Origin: Gemmatimonadaceae bacterium | GTDB lineage: Bacteria; Gemmatimonadota; Gemmatimonadetes; Gemmatimonadales; Gemmatimonadaceae | Length of the DNA: 64,000 bases | Direction of reading: 5' to 3' | NCBI GenBank assembly: GCA_030647905.1 | Contig: JAUSJA010000030.1 | Location: forward strand, 1 to 64,000 | Part shown: in pieces, positions 8,088-16,949 of the stretch | Numbering within the stretch: the stretch's first letter is position 1 | Layout of the letters: each line of letters opens with the position of its first letter | Translations under genes and position numbers: made by a program | Notes under the pieces: generated by a model | Databases searched by the model: none | What the model saw: only the letters and a program-made list of their open reading frames with translations | What the model was told of the DNA's origin: nothing

Positions 8088-9319
8088 GTCCACGGGTCGT
8101 CCCTTACGATCGGGCAGGTCATGCAGCGAGCACCGCCACCGCCACGCACGAGCTCGCCGCCGTCGAATGTGATAACGGCCCGCTCGTTGTCCGCGATCTG
8201 TTCGCTCCCGTCGAGAAACGCCCCGGCGGACACGATCGTGAATCCTGTTTTCTGCATCTCTCGAAGCGTCGCCTCGTTCCTCGAATACGACAGCACAAGT
8301 CCGGGACGCAAGGCGACGAAGTTGCAGCCCGATGACCACTGCTCGCGCTCCTGCGTTATCCGCCGGTCGCCACCGCAAAGTATGGGCTCCATGGGAATTC
8401 CGCACGCCTCGAGCGCGTGGAAGATGCCGGGCATTTCCTTCATTGACCCCGTCGTCTTCTTCCAGTGGAGAATTGACAGCCGCTCGGGCCCCATGAAATG
8501 TGGCGGATGAACGACGCAGAGGTCGCGGTCCACCTGCGTGAAGATCATGTCGAGATGGATCGCCGTCTGCTCCTTCGGCATGATCACGACGATCACGTCG
8601 GTGATCGCGGTGTGCTCGAACAGGACGCTGACGAGGTTATCAATCGCCGCCGGACTCGAGCGGTCGCTGAACCCGATCATGAGCGTGTCGCGCCGGAGCG
8701 GGTGGACGTCTCCGCCCTCCAGCGTGTGATTCATCCGGTGCTCCCGCGAGCCGTCGTAGAGAATGCCGGCGTTCGCCACGCGCGGGTTGAAGCGGAAGAT
8801 CGCCTTCATGATGAGCTCTTCGGTCCACCGGACGCCGTAGCGCATGGAGCCGATCATCATGTGATCGTTGATTCCCATCGCCACGTCGCGCGTGAAGAAC
8901 AGGTTCGGCAGCGGTGGCAGCATGTAGCCCGTCTCGTTGAGGGCGCGAGTGAGTTGTCCCGGCATCTCCTGCTTCCCTTCTATGAGAGTGCGCACCAGGT
9001 CCCGGGGCTCCATATCCTCCAGCTCGCGGGACAACGGTTCCGACGAAATAATGTCGAGCGTGTCCCTGATGAGCCGCTGCTTTGTGGTCTCGTCGCTCAG
9101 CACTTCCGCGAGCAGGTCCCGCACGTGGTGGACGCGACAGAACCTCTCGAGGATGGCGACGAACCGCCCGTGCTCGCGACGGGCCTGCGCCAGGTCCACG
9201 ATGTCGTCGTAGAGGTAGTCGGCGCGGGTCGAGGGGGTTACGGCGAGCAACTCGTTTCCGGGCGAGTGCACCAGAACCTCCCGGAGCCAGCCGATCTCTG
9301 AGCTTACATGTACTGCCAT
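8084..9319 (-). CDS. arcA: Arginine deiminase
   Basis: Arginine deiminase converts L-arginine to citrulline and ammonia, the first step of the anaerobic ATP-yielding ADI pathway. With the ATG at 9319 the protein is 411 residues, the normal length, and starts in the family's SEIGWLREVLVHSPG region. An ATG at 9376 would add 19 atypical residues. Catalytic residues visible are D145 in FFTRD, E201 in LEGGD, H255 and D257 in AIHLD, and the nucleophile C399 in RCMTCP. The arcB and arcC genes are not in the window. A Rex palindrome lies 69 nt upstream, and the two downstream genes overlap it in series. Confidence 0.93.
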   Translation of the reverse strand: MAVHVSSEIGWLREVLVHSPGNELLAVTPSTRADYLYDDIVDLAQARREHGRFVAILERFCRVHHVRDLLAEVLSDETTKQRLIRDTLDIISSEPLSRELEDMEPRDLVRTLIEGKQEMPGQLTRALNETGYMLPPLPNLFFTRDVAMGINDHMMIGSMRYGVRWTEELIMKAIFRFNPRVANAGILYDGSREHRMNHTLEGGDVHPLRRDTLMIGFSDRSSPAAIDNLVSVLFEHTAITDVIVVIMPKEQTAIHLDMIFTQVDRDLCVVHPPHFMGPERLSILHWKKTTGSMKEMPGIFHALEACGIPMEPILCGGDRRITQEREQWSSGCNFVALRPGLVLSYSRNEATLREMQKTGFTIVSAGAFLDGSEQIADNERAVITFDGGELVRGGGGARCMTCPIVRDDPWT

Positions 9320-9387
9320 CGCATCCAACTTAACGGTGAAGCGGACAGTCGGTCTTCCTGTTGCCGGTAAAGACATGGCTGCCTAAC

Positions 9388-9405
9388 TTGTGAACTAATT
9401 CACAA
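9388..9405. promoter_or_regulatory. Rex operator between arcA and rex
   Basis: TTGTGAACTAATTCACAA is a perfect 18-bp palindrome (7-bp arms with a 4-bp centre, itself extended by a C/G pair outside). It matches the established Rex site consensus TTGTGAANNNNTTCACAA exactly. It lies between the divergent arcA and rex genes, 12 bp before the rex GTG. A weak plus-strand promoter (TTGCCG at 9361-9366, 17 nt, TAACTT at 9384-9389) would have its start region inside the operator. Rex therefore probably represses both itself and the arcA operon until NADH/NAD rises. Confidence 0.92.
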
Positions 9406-9417
9406 GCATAGCCGCCA

Positions 9418-10050
9418 GTGAGACGGATCGCCGAATCAACTGTTCGCAGACTTTCAATTTACCTCAGCTTCCTCGAAGAGATCGAGGCGCGGGGTGTCCC
9501 GACGACCTCCAGCGGCGACCTGGCGAAACTGGGCGGCACAACCTCCGCACAGGTGCGGAAGGACCTCTCCTTCTTCGGGTCGTTCGGCAAGCGGGGACTC
9601 GGATATTCGGTGCCCGAGCTGTCTTCCCGCCTCCGCGAAATCCTCGGACTTGGCCGCCAGTGGCGGGTGTGCATCGTCGGAGCGGGAAAGATCGGTGCGG
9701 CCCTGGCGAGGTACGCAGGATTCGCCCAGCGCGGGTTCCTCGTTACCGGTCTGTATGACAGCGATCCGGCGAAGATAGGGCACAAATCACGCGGAATCAC
9801 GGTCAGAAGCACCGCCGATCTGGAGCGCGACATCGAATCGGGGCGATACGACATCGCGGTCCTCACTGTCCCCGCCGAGAGCGCGCAGCCCATCGTGGAT
9901 CGCGTGGTGAAGGCCGGTATCAAGGCGATCCTGAGCTTCGCGCCTGCGCAGATCACGGCTCCTCCCGACGTCGAGCTCCGGACGGTGAACATGGCGATGG
10001 AGCTCGAAGGCCTCACCTTCGCTCTGACCAACCGGCTCAACGAGCGTTGA
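9418..10050 (+). CDS. rex: Redox-sensing transcriptional repressor Rex
   Basis: Rex is a dimeric repressor that senses the NADH/NAD ratio. The 210-residue protein has an N-terminal winged helix (residues about 1-75, with TTSAQVRKDLSFFGSFGKRG as the recognition region) and a Rossmann domain starting with the nucleotide loop G88AGKIG93. The C-terminus carries the domain-swapped helix (ELEGLTFALTNRL). The start is GTG at 9418. It is transcribed away from arcA, across a perfect Rex operator, and converges on ksgA with only 4 bp between the stops. Confidence 0.97.
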   Translation: MRRIAESTVRRLSIYLSFLEEIEARGVPTTSSGDLAKLGGTTSAQVRKDLSFFGSFGKRGLGYSVPELSSRLREILGLGRQWRVCIVGAGKIGAALARYAGFAQRGFLVTGLYDSDPAKIGHKSRGITVRSTADLERDIESGRYDIAVLTVPAESAQPIVDRVVKAGIKAILSFAPAQITAPPDVELRTVNMAMELEGLTFALTNRLNER

Positions 10051-10054
10051 ACCT

Positions 10055-10867
10055 CTACGAGCGGGCCGCGTTGCTCGCCCGCATGAGTGCGGCCAACTGG
10101 TCGGGCGACAGAGTCTCGGGACGCGAGCGCGGATCTATGGCTAGATGATCCAGCACGGACGCGGACTGCTCGGCAGTGAGCTGGCCGGCCGAGCGTAACC
10201 CATTCACGATCTGTTTTCTGCGCATGCCGAACAGCGCCTGCACGAATGCGCGGAAAGGCGCCACCTCGTCTGAAGAGATGATCGGATCGGAGCGCGGTGT
10301 CACGCGAATGATCGCCGAACTGACCCGTGGAGGCGGCCTGAAGGCGCCGGGGGGAACGTCCCGCAGAATCTCGGCGTTGGACAACGCTTGCACGTTTACG
10401 GACAGTGCACCGTAGGATCGCGAGCCGGGCGGTGACACGATCCTGTCCGCGACCTCACGCTGGACGAGGAAAACAGCGTGGCGCGGAAAAGGCGGCTTGA
10501 GCACGTGGAAGAGGATCGGGGTCGTGATGTAATACGGGACGTTGCCCGCAACGACGAACGGTCCATCCACGAGCGACGCGATGTCCACTTCCAGAACATC
10601 ATTCTCGATGATCGTCACTCGCGGATTGTCCGCGTAGCGCTCGCGCAGTGCCGCACTGAGAGCACGGTCTATCTCGATGGCGATGAGTGGATCGGGTCGC
10701 GCCGCAAGCAGGTCGGTGAGCGCTCCTCTGCCTGGCCCGATCTCCACCACGGTGTCGCCGGGCGCTGGCTGAATCGCGCTCGCGATTGCCTCGAGCGCGG
10801 ACCGGTCAGCGAGAAAATGCTGTCCGAATTTCCTGAGAACCGGTGGACCGGCGCGCCGTTCGCGCAC
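10055..10867 (-). CDS. ksgA: 16S rRNA (adenine1518/1519-N6) dimethyltransferase
   Basis: KsgA (RsmA) dimethylates two adjacent adenines in the 3' hairpin of 16S rRNA. The 270-residue protein has LRKFGQHFLADRSA at the N-terminus, the SAM-binding EIGPGRGALTDLLA, and the catalytic motif NVPYYITTPI, then a small helical C-terminal domain. The start is a GTG at 10867, 2 nt after the stop of the phosphatase gene. The open frame continues upstream, but that part is shadow of the phosphatase. It is the last gene of the minus-strand block and converges with rex. Confidence 0.94.
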   Translation of the reverse strand: MRERRAGPPVLRKFGQHFLADRSALEAIASAIQPAPGDTVVEIGPGRGALTDLLAARPDPLIAIEIDRALSAALRERYADNPRVTIIENDVLEVDIASLVDGPFVVAGNVPYYITTPILFHVLKPPFPRHAVFLVQREVADRIVSPPGSRSYGALSVNVQALSNAEILRDVPPGAFRPPPRVSSAIIRVTPRSDPIISSDEVAPFRAFVQALFGMRRKQIVNGLRSAGQLTAEQSASVLDHLAIDPRSRPETLSPDQLAALMRASNAARS

Positions 10868-10869
10868 TG

Positions 10870-12462
10870 TCAGCTGCGCAGAACGAGAAGCGTCAGGTCG
10901 TCCGGGCTCGGAACATCTCCGCTGTGCCTGTGCAGCAGATCGAAGACGGCCGCGACTATTTCCCCCGGCGCCTTCGAACGATTGCCGAGAATGACGTCGA
11001 GCACCGCCGACTCCCCGAGACGCGCGCCGGCGGCGTTTCTCGAGTCCACGATTCCATCGGTGAAGAGAACAAGCAGGTCCTTCCCCTTCTGCCACGGCAC
11101 CGATTGCGCGCCGGGCGCCTCATCGCTCAGTCCGAGCGGAGGGCCATCCGCCGCAAGCCGCCGCACCGCGCCCTCGGGACCGATTACGAATGCGTGAGGA
11201 TGTCCGGTGTTGGCGTAATGCAGCGTACCCGATCCATGCTCCAGAACGCCGAAGAAAACCGAGATGTACATCTCCGTACTGGAGAGCTCCTCGCGTAACG
11301 TGCCGAGCAGCATCGCCAGCATCTCGCCGGGATCGCGGGCGCTCTGCGCATGAATCGCCGAGGCGCTCATGGCAAGAGCCATTATCAGCGCTGCGCGATA
11401 GCCGTGGCCCGAGACGTCACCGATCATCACTCCGGTACGGTTTTGCGGCATCCGGAAGAGATGATAGAAGTCTCCTCCCACGCTCTCGGCGGGAACGACG
11501 CGGGCCGCTACTTCGGCCTCGGGAGAAACGATACCGGGTTTCGGAAGCAGCTTCATCTGCAGGTCGTGCGCCAGATACATCTCCTGCTGGAGACGCTGCT
11601 GCTCGAGGGAGGCGCGGACGAGACGGGCGTTCTGAATCGCCGTGCCGATCTGCGTCGCGATCGCGGCGACGAGCTTCTGATCGCCGGCGCTGTATGGTTG
11701 GCGCGATCTACGGTCAGAAAGGTTTACCACACCGAGCGGCTCGCCTCCGGCCGGAGTCGTCCACATGATGGGAACCGAGAGCATCTCTCCGCGGCGATAG
11801 GGTCTCTCGGCCTCGCATTCCATGACGCCCGCTTCGACCGTGAGGGGATGGTGCGTGCGGAAAACGCGCGCCGACACGCAGTCGGGATCGTCCACGCGGA
11901 TCGGAGGGGCGGTGTGCGCGTCGGTTCCGATGGCGGCGACGACGTGCAGCATTTCTGTCCCCGGCTCGTGCACGAGTATCGAGGCGTGTCGCGCGCCGAC
12001 GGTCTCGGAAATCTCGGTGAGTATCGTCGAGGCCGCTTCCTCGAGTGTGACGGTGCGCCCGAGGATCTCACCGATTGTATAGAGGAGGTTGATCTCCTCG
12101 TACCGTTCGGTGAGCTCGAGGGCGGCGTGCTCCACTTCCTGCGCGCCGCGAAGAATCTGCGCGACTACCGGAAGCAGCAGACGGAGGTGGCTGTCTCCCG
12201 CGGGTGTCGCTGGATCGCAGTTGGTTATGCCGAGCCAGGTCCTCTTCACGCCCGGCACCGCGGCGACGACCATCGTGCCGTCTCCCACGGTCATCGGCAC
12301 AGATGAGCCTGCACCGGGAAACGCATCGGGAGTCGGAAGCCGCGGGCTCGAGCGCGCCACGAGGGCGGGGCGCTCGGCGGCAGTGTCACGGGCGCTCCAG
12401 ACGGCGGCATCACACCGCGTCGCTTCGCGGAACGCGATGAGCACCGCCTCGAGCTCTTTCAT
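10870..12462 (-). CDS. PP2C-family serine phosphatase with GAF domain (RsbU-like)
   Basis: This 530-residue protein probably dephosphorylates the STAS antagonist encoded two genes upstream. The first ~130 residues are unassigned. A GAF domain follows (about 150-300, TVTLEEAASTILTEISETVG onward), then a helical linker with QQEMYLAHDLQMKLLP typical of the segment before SpoIIE domains, then the SpoIIE/PP2C domain (about 330-530). Metal-binding and catalytic motifs are SVGGDFYHLF, IGDVSGHGYRAAL, YANTGHPHAFV, LLVLFTDGIVDSRN and SPDDLTLLVL. Its ATG overlaps the kinase gene stop by 4 nt. The GAF domain suggests a ligand or redox input. Confidence 0.9.
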   Translation of the reverse strand: MKELEAVLIAFREATRCDAAVWSARDTAAERPALVARSSPRLPTPDAFPGAGSSVPMTVGDGTMVVAAVPGVKRTWLGITNCDPATPAGDSHLRLLLPVVAQILRGAQEVEHAALELTERYEEINLLYTIGEILGRTVTLEEAASTILTEISETVGARHASILVHEPGTEMLHVVAAIGTDAHTAPPIRVDDPDCVSARVFRTHHPLTVEAGVMECEAERPYRRGEMLSVPIMWTTPAGGEPLGVVNLSDRRSRQPYSAGDQKLVAAIATQIGTAIQNARLVRASLEQQRLQQEMYLAHDLQMKLLPKPGIVSPEAEVAARVVPAESVGGDFYHLFRMPQNRTGVMIGDVSGHGYRAALIMALAMSASAIHAQSARDPGEMLAMLLGTLREELSSTEMYISVFFGVLEHGSGTLHYANTGHPHAFVIGPEGAVRRLAADGPPLGLSDEAPGAQSVPWQKGKDLLVLFTDGIVDSRNAAGARLGESAVLDVILGNRSKAPGEIVAAVFDLLHRHSGDVPSPDDLTLLVLRS

Positions 12463-12881
12463 TCCCGGCGCAGTGTCAGTCTTACGACGTTGCCATCGGA
12501 CTGGAATCGCTCGACGCGGTCCATGAGCGCATGCATCAGGAAGAGCCCCCGCCCGTCTTCGTGATAGATGTTCTCGGGCGCAGTGGGGTCAGGGCGCGGG
12601 GCGCCCAGATCGAACCCGGGCCCTTCGTCCATGATGTCGAACACGAGCGCGTCATCACTGACGACCGCGCGCACGCGGACGTGCTTGTTGGCGCCGTCTC
12701 CGTTTCCGCGAAGAATCGCGTTCGAGATCGCCTCGCCGAGTGCAATCCTCACGTTGAACGAGCACTTGTCGGCGGGCACGTGGAACTCGCGACACTTTCG
12801 TGTCGCGAGCTCGACGACCCCTTCTATGTACCTGACGTCGCTTGGAATCTCGATATCGAGCGCGACGTGGGTCTTGCCCAT
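12459..12881 (-). CDS. Anti-sigma factor serine kinase (RsbW/SpoIIAB-like)
   Basis: This 140-residue GHKL ATPase resembles RsbW, SpoIIAB and BtrW, which bind and hold a sigma factor or another partner and phosphorylate a STAS antagonist. The N box is E50AISNAILRGN, the G1 box is D85EGPGFD and the G2 box is G110RGLFLM. Its ATG overlaps the STAS stop (TGATG), and its own stop overlaps the phosphatase start. No sigma factor gene is in the window, so the bound partner is unknown. Confidence 0.9.
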   Translation of the reverse strand: MGKTHVALDIEIPSDVRYIEGVVELATRKCREFHVPADKCSFNVRIALGEAISNAILRGNGDGANKHVRVRAVVSDDALVFDIMDEGPGFDLGAPRPDPTAPENIYHEDGRGLFLMHALMDRVERFQSDGNVVRLTLRRE

Positions 12882-13213
12882 CAGAAAGTCTCGAGCGCGC
12901 GCTCCCGCGTGTCGGAAATCTGAAAGAGCGTGTCGAGCTTGGTCAGCTCGAAAAGGGTCTGGAGGTCATCGTTCAGATCGGCGAGGCGGAGCTCTCCGCC
13001 CTGTTCCCTGATCTTCTTCGAGAGCGAGACCAGTACGCCGAGTCCGGAGCTGTCTATGTAGCCGGTCTGGCTGAAATCAATGAGAAACTTTTTCTCGCCC
13101 TTCTCGAGCTCGTCGAGCACCTTCTGCTTGAGCTCCTGGCGATTGCCCACGATCAACTGGCCTTCGACGTCCACTACGACTATCTCACCCTGCTTACTGA
13201 TTGCGAAACTCAT
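12881..13213 (-). CDS. STAS-domain anti-sigma factor antagonist (RsbV-like)
   Basis: This 110-residue single STAS domain protein has the phosphorylation loop [12 protein letters not shown], with S55/S56 at the position of the regulatory serine of SpoIIAA and RsbV. It is expected to be phosphorylated by the downstream kinase and dephosphorylated by the PP2C protein, releasing the kinase's partner when unphosphorylated. The start overlaps the end of pta by 20 nt. The gene order antagonist-kinase-phosphatase makes a complete partner-switching cassette. Confidence 0.92.
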   Translation of the reverse strand: MSFAISKQGEIVVVDVEGQLIVGNRQELKQKVLDELEKGEKKFLIDFSQTGYIDSSGLGVLVSLSKKIREQGGELRLADLNDDLQTLFELTKLDTLFQISDTRERALETF

Positions 13214-14144
13214 GCTTGTCTCCGAATGTGGTCAGAAGCGGCCCGGCCACCGACTTGAGCGCCGTTATCGCGGCGACGTTAATAATGTCGTCCGGCTGTG
13301 CCCCGCGCGAGAGATCGGCGGCCGGCCTCGCGAGTCCCTGCAGCACCGGTCCGATCGCGCTCGCTCCGCCGAGACGCTGAACGAGCTTGTAGGCAATGTT
13401 GCCCGCGTCGAGTGATGGAAACACGAGCACGTTGGCATCGCCCCGGATGCGGCTCCCAGGTGCCTTCCGGGTCGCCACCGATGGGACCAGTGCGGCATCA
13501 CCTTGCAATTCTCCGTCCACGGCGAGGCTGGGGTCACGCGACCGTATCAGCTCGAGGGCCTCGCGCATGAGATCCACGCTTGGACCCGACCCGCTACCGG
13601 CTGTACTGAACGAGAGCAGCGCCACACGCGGCTCGTCGCCGACGATGCGCCGCCGGTCGGCGGCGGCGGCCAGCGCGATGTCGGCGATCTGTTCGGCGGT
13701 AGGGTACGGGACGACAGCGCAATCGGTGAACGTCAGAACTTCGCTGGACGCCTCCCACTTGATGCCCGCTACCATGTAGAAGGAGCTGGAGACCGTCCGG
13801 AGGCCGGGCTGCACGCCGATGATGCGGAGAGCTGCGTGCAGCACTTCGGCGGTGGTATACGATGCGCCCGCGACACATCCGTCGAAGTCGCCCGAAGCCA
13901 CGAGGCGGTCGGCGAACTCCAGCGGAGACGAGGAATCCGATTCGATCGTCGCCGCGCCCGTCTGTCGCGCCGCGGCATACGTATCGGGGCGCGCCGGGTC
14001 GAGAACGAGGACCGGCCGAACGACGCCGCTGCTCGCGAGTGACGCGACGGCAGCCAAGACCCGTTCGTCATGTGGTTCCGGAAATACGATCGCGCATTCG
14101 AGCGCGGACGCGCGCGCTCGAATGCTGTCGATGAACGCGCTCAT
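13194..14144 (-). CDS. pta: Phosphate acetyl/butyryltransferase family enzyme
   Basis: This 316-residue protein belongs to the PTA/PTB family, which interconverts acyl-CoA and acyl phosphate. Family features seen are the [18 protein letters not shown] region, the phosphate-binding [14 protein letters not shown], and the C-terminal [19 protein letters not shown] with [17 protein letters not shown]. Length fits the short single-domain form. The ATG overlaps the coaD stop by 4 nt. No acetate kinase is nearby. Acetyl transfer is more likely than butyryl, but the sequence alone does not settle it. Confidence 0.85.
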   Translation of the reverse strand: MSAFIDSIRARASALECAIVFPEPHDERVLAAVASLASSGVVRPVLVLDPARPDTYAAARQTGAATIESDSSSPLEFADRLVASGDFDGCVAGASYTTAEVLHAALRIIGVQPGLRTVSSSFYMVAGIKWEASSEVLTFTDCAVVPYPTAEQIADIALAAAADRRRIVGDEPRVALLSFSTAGSGSGPSVDLMREALELIRSRDPSLAVDGELQGDAALVPSVATRKAPGSRIRGDANVLVFPSLDAGNIAYKLVQRLGGASAIGPVLQGLARPAADLSRGAQPDDIINVAAITALKSVAGPLLTTFGDKHEFRNQ

Positions 14145-14638
14145 CCTCCGGATTTCAATTCGGCGTATTTGTTTCTCAGCGCGGCGGCGACAGCAGGATG
14201 CACGAGGCCCTCCAGGTTCCCGCCGTACTGCGCAATTTCGCGGATGATGCTCGAGCTGATGTATGTGGTCTCGACCGACGGGACCATGAACACGGTCTCC
14301 AGGCCGGGCGAAAGGTTGCGGTTCATCAGCGCCATCTGGAATTCGTATTCGAAGTCGCTCACCGCGCGAAGGCCGCGGATGATCAGCGATGCGCCGACCT
14401 CCCGCGCGAAGTCCACGAGCAGCCCCTGGAACTGCCGCACGTCCACGCAAGGATCGCTTCCCGACGCCAGGCGGATCAGCGCCATGCGCTCGTCGGGACT
14501 GAACAACGGCTTCTTCGAGCTGTTGTTCGCAACCGCCACGACCAGCTTGTCCACGAACTCGCAGCTGCGGCGGATGAGATCCTCGTGACCGCGGGTGATC
14601 GGGTCGAAGCTTCCGGCATAGATGGCGATTGTGCCCAC
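14141..14638 (-). CDS. coaD: Phosphopantetheine adenylyltransferase
   Basis: CoaD makes dephospho-CoA from 4'-phosphopantetheine and ATP. The 165-residue protein starts at a GTG ([20 protein letters not shown]), 1 nt after the rsmD stop. It contains the nucleotidyltransferase TxGH-type motif as TRGH, the [13 protein letters not shown] loop, [16 protein letters not shown], and the [10 protein letters not shown] motif near the end. The longer open frame upstream is rsmD shadow. Order rsmD-coaD is common across bacteria. Confidence 0.95.
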   Translation of the reverse strand: MGTIAIYAGSFDPITRGHEDLIRRSCEFVDKLVVAVANNSSKKPLFSPDERMALIRLASGSDPCVDVRQFQGLLVDFAREVGASLIIRGLRAVSDFEYEFQMALMNRNLSPGLETVFMVPSVETTYISSSIIREIAQYGGNLEGLVHPAVAAALRNKYAELKSGG

Positions 14639-14639
14639 G

Positions 14640-15161
14640 CTACTCCTCGCTGCGATAGAATGTGATGGCGCTCGAACCGTACCGCCTCGTGTCGGTGGCT
14701 CCAGGGAGCTTTTCCCGCGAATCATGCTCGATACTGAGTATCCGCGCGAATGGCCGCGCGAGCCAGACCTCGGCGAGCCGGGCGGCGAACCCTCCCGTGT
14801 AAGGAGGATCAGCAACCGCGAGATCGTATTCGTATGAACCCAGACCTTCCGCGAAGCGAACCGCATCGGCGCGACGGATGACCGACGCATCTCCCGCGTC
14901 GAGAAGATCGAGATTCTTCTGGAGCACCCTGATGGTGCGTAAATCCTTCTCCACGAAGTCGGCGGACGCGGCGCCTCGCGACAGTGTCTCGAGCCCGAGC
15001 GCGCCTGACCCGGCGAAGAGATCCACCACCCGGCTTCCAGGAATGTCGCGCTCCAGAATGCTCATCCACGCTTCGCGAACGCGGTCGAGTGTCGGACGTA
15101 CGGCGAGGCCCGGGGGCGCTTCTATTCTCCTGCCCCGCCAGCGACCCGCGACGATGCGCAT
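14640..15161 (-). CDS. rsmD: 16S rRNA (guanine966-N2)-methyltransferase
   Basis: RsmD methylates G966 of 16S rRNA in the small subunit. The 173-residue protein starts MRIVAGRWRGRRIEAP, has the motif RPTLDRVREAWMSIL, the SAM-binding VVDLFAGSGALGLETLSRG and the catalytic VADPPYTGG. The chosen ATG lies 2 nt after the recJ stop; the upstream frame is recJ shadow. Followed at once by coaD. Confidence 0.95.
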   Translation of the reverse strand: MRIVAGRWRGRRIEAPPGLAVRPTLDRVREAWMSILERDIPGSRVVDLFAGSGALGLETLSRGAASADFVEKDLRTIRVLQKNLDLLDAGDASVIRRADAVRFAEGLGSYEYDLAVADPPYTGGFAARLAEVWLARPFARILSIEHDSREKLPGATDTRRYGSSAITFYRSEE

Positions 15162-15163
15162 CG

Positions 15164-16921
15164 TCAGCCGTCTGTCGCGGGACGAGGGCAGATGTCGGCA
15201 ATCCGCGCCTGGAGCCGGCTCTCGCCTCTGTACTCGTCGCGCTCGAGGCGGAACGCGATGTCCACCGGCGTCGTCGTGTTGAACTCCGCGACCCGATGAG
15301 CGAATCCCCATCCGATTGCCTCGAGCTCGCCCGCGCCCGTATAGAGGCGAAGCTTGAGGCCGTCGCGGCCGACGAGCTTGGGCGGTGCGGCGAGGCTCAC
15401 TCCGCGCGCCACCAGCACCGGTGTTGGATTGCCGACGCCAAACGGCTCAAAATGACGCAGCATGCGCTCGAGCTCGTCGTCGGCGCGATCGATCGCGACC
15501 TCGAGATCAATCTTTACTTCGGGCACCAGATCCTCCGGGCGGAGCATGCTCGCCGCGACGTCGTTGAACCGGCGCGCGAACTCCGCGACCCGGTCACGCG
15601 CGATCGTCACGCCAGCGGCAGCGCGGTGCCCGCCATATCGAATCAGGAGGTCACCGCACTTGCCGAGCGCGGCGTGGAGATCGATCGCGGGAATTCCGCG
15701 GCCCGACCCCTTCCCTGTCTCACCGTCGAGCGCGATGAGAATCACCGGACGACCGAACTCCTCGACGAGCCGCGATGCGACGATTCCGATGACACCGGGG
15801 TGCCACCCGTCACGAGCGAGCGCGATGCCGAACGTGGTCGCGGGATCGAGCTCCATCGCCATCTCACGCGCCTCCTCGAGCGTCGCGCGATCCAGCTCCT
15901 GCCGCCGCGCGTTGAGCTCCTCGAGCTCGCGCGCGATAGTGTTCGCCTCATGCACGTCGGACGTCAGCAGGAGCTCGACGCCGCGCATCGCGCTGCCGAT
16001 TCGTCCGGCCGCGTTGAGACGCGGGGCGAGTATGAAGCCGACGCGTCCCGCGGTGATCGGCTTTCCATCGAGTCCCGATGCGCGAAGCATTGCCCCCAAC
16101 CCGACGTTGCCGGTATCGGCAAGCATGCGCAGACCATACCGCACGAGAATCCTGTTCTCACCGCGAAGTGGCGCAACATCGGCGACCGTCGCGAGCGCGA
16201 CGAGATCGAGCATGCGCCAGATGAAGGCGTCGTTGCGACCGAGATGCTTCGCCAGCCCAAGCGAGAGCTTGAATGCGACACCGACAGCCGCGAGATCCTT
16301 GTCGGGATACTCGCATCCCTCCTGCCGCGGATTGAGGACCGCGAGACACTCGGGAAGCGCCTTGCCGGGGAGATGGTGATCGGTGACGATGACGTCTATC
16401 CCGGCGGCGCACAGGTTGGCGACCGGCTCCGCGGCGCTCGTCCCGCAATCACACGTGAGGACGACATCGGCCTTCTCGTCGATCGCTGCGCGAACGCCCG
16501 CCGGTCCGAGGTCGTATCCGTCCTCGATGCGTCGCGGAATGAACGGAACGACGTTGGCGCCGAACTCCCGCAGCACGCGCGTCATGAGGGTGGTGGAGCA
16601 GATGCCGTCCACGTCGTAATCGCCGTGCACGAGAACCGTCTCTCCCGATGCCGCCGCTCGCGCGAGGCGCTCGATGGCCTTCTCCGCGCCCTTCATTGAC
16701 AGCGTGTCATGGAGCTGATCCAGCCGCGGACGCAGAAAGCGCCGAGCCGATTCGTCGTCCGCGTGACCCCGGATGAGAAGGAGGTTGGCCACCTGCTCGG
16801 AGACCTGGAGACTCGACGAAAGCGCGGCAACGGCTTCCGGGTCGGGCTCCCGTGAGAGGACCCAGCGCGCACGCGCTCTTCGCGAAGGCACGGTACCGGC
16901 TGAGGGCACAGGCGTGGTCAC
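15164..16921 (-). CDS. recJ: Single-stranded-DNA-specific exonuclease RecJ
   Basis: RecJ is a 5'-3' single-strand exonuclease of the DHH superfamily, used in recombination and repair. Motifs seen are HGDYDVDGICSTTLM, TCDCGTS, IVTDHHLPG (DHH), the DHHA1 part with GIVASRLVEEFGRPVI, RYGGHRAAAG, and a C-terminal OB-fold region. The likely start is a GTG at 16921 (585 residues), just after the stop of the zinc-ribbon gene; an in-frame ATG at 16993 would overlap that gene by 44 nt and give 609 residues. It lies between the zinc-ribbon gene and rsmD. Confidence 0.94.
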   Translation of the reverse strand: MTTPVPSAGTVPSRRARARWVLSREPDPEAVAALSSSLQVSEQVANLLLIRGHADDESARRFLRPRLDQLHDTLSMKGAEKAIERLARAAASGETVLVHGDYDVDGICSTTLMTRVLREFGANVVPFIPRRIEDGYDLGPAGVRAAIDEKADVVLTCDCGTSAAEPVANLCAAGIDVIVTDHHLPGKALPECLAVLNPRQEGCEYPDKDLAAVGVAFKLSLGLAKHLGRNDAFIWRMLDLVALATVADVAPLRGENRILVRYGLRMLADTGNVGLGAMLRASGLDGKPITAGRVGFILAPRLNAAGRIGSAMRGVELLLTSDVHEANTIARELEELNARRQELDRATLEEAREMAMELDPATTFGIALARDGWHPGVIGIVASRLVEEFGRPVILIALDGETGKGSGRGIPAIDLHAALGKCGDLLIRYGGHRAAAGVTIARDRVAEFARRFNDVAASMLRPEDLVPEVKIDLEVAIDRADDELERMLRHFEPFGVGNPTPVLVARGVSLAAPPKLVGRDGLKLRLYTGAGELEAIGWGFAHRVAEFNTTTPVDIAFRLERDEYRGESRLQARIADICPRPATDG

Positions 16922-16949
16922 GCTCGCATCCCCGTCATGTTGCCGCGGC

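Noticed and set aside
9376-9376. arcA start at 9376
   Set aside because: It would add 19 residues before the family's usual N-terminus and leave only 11 bp to the operator; ATG 9319 gives the normal 411 residues.
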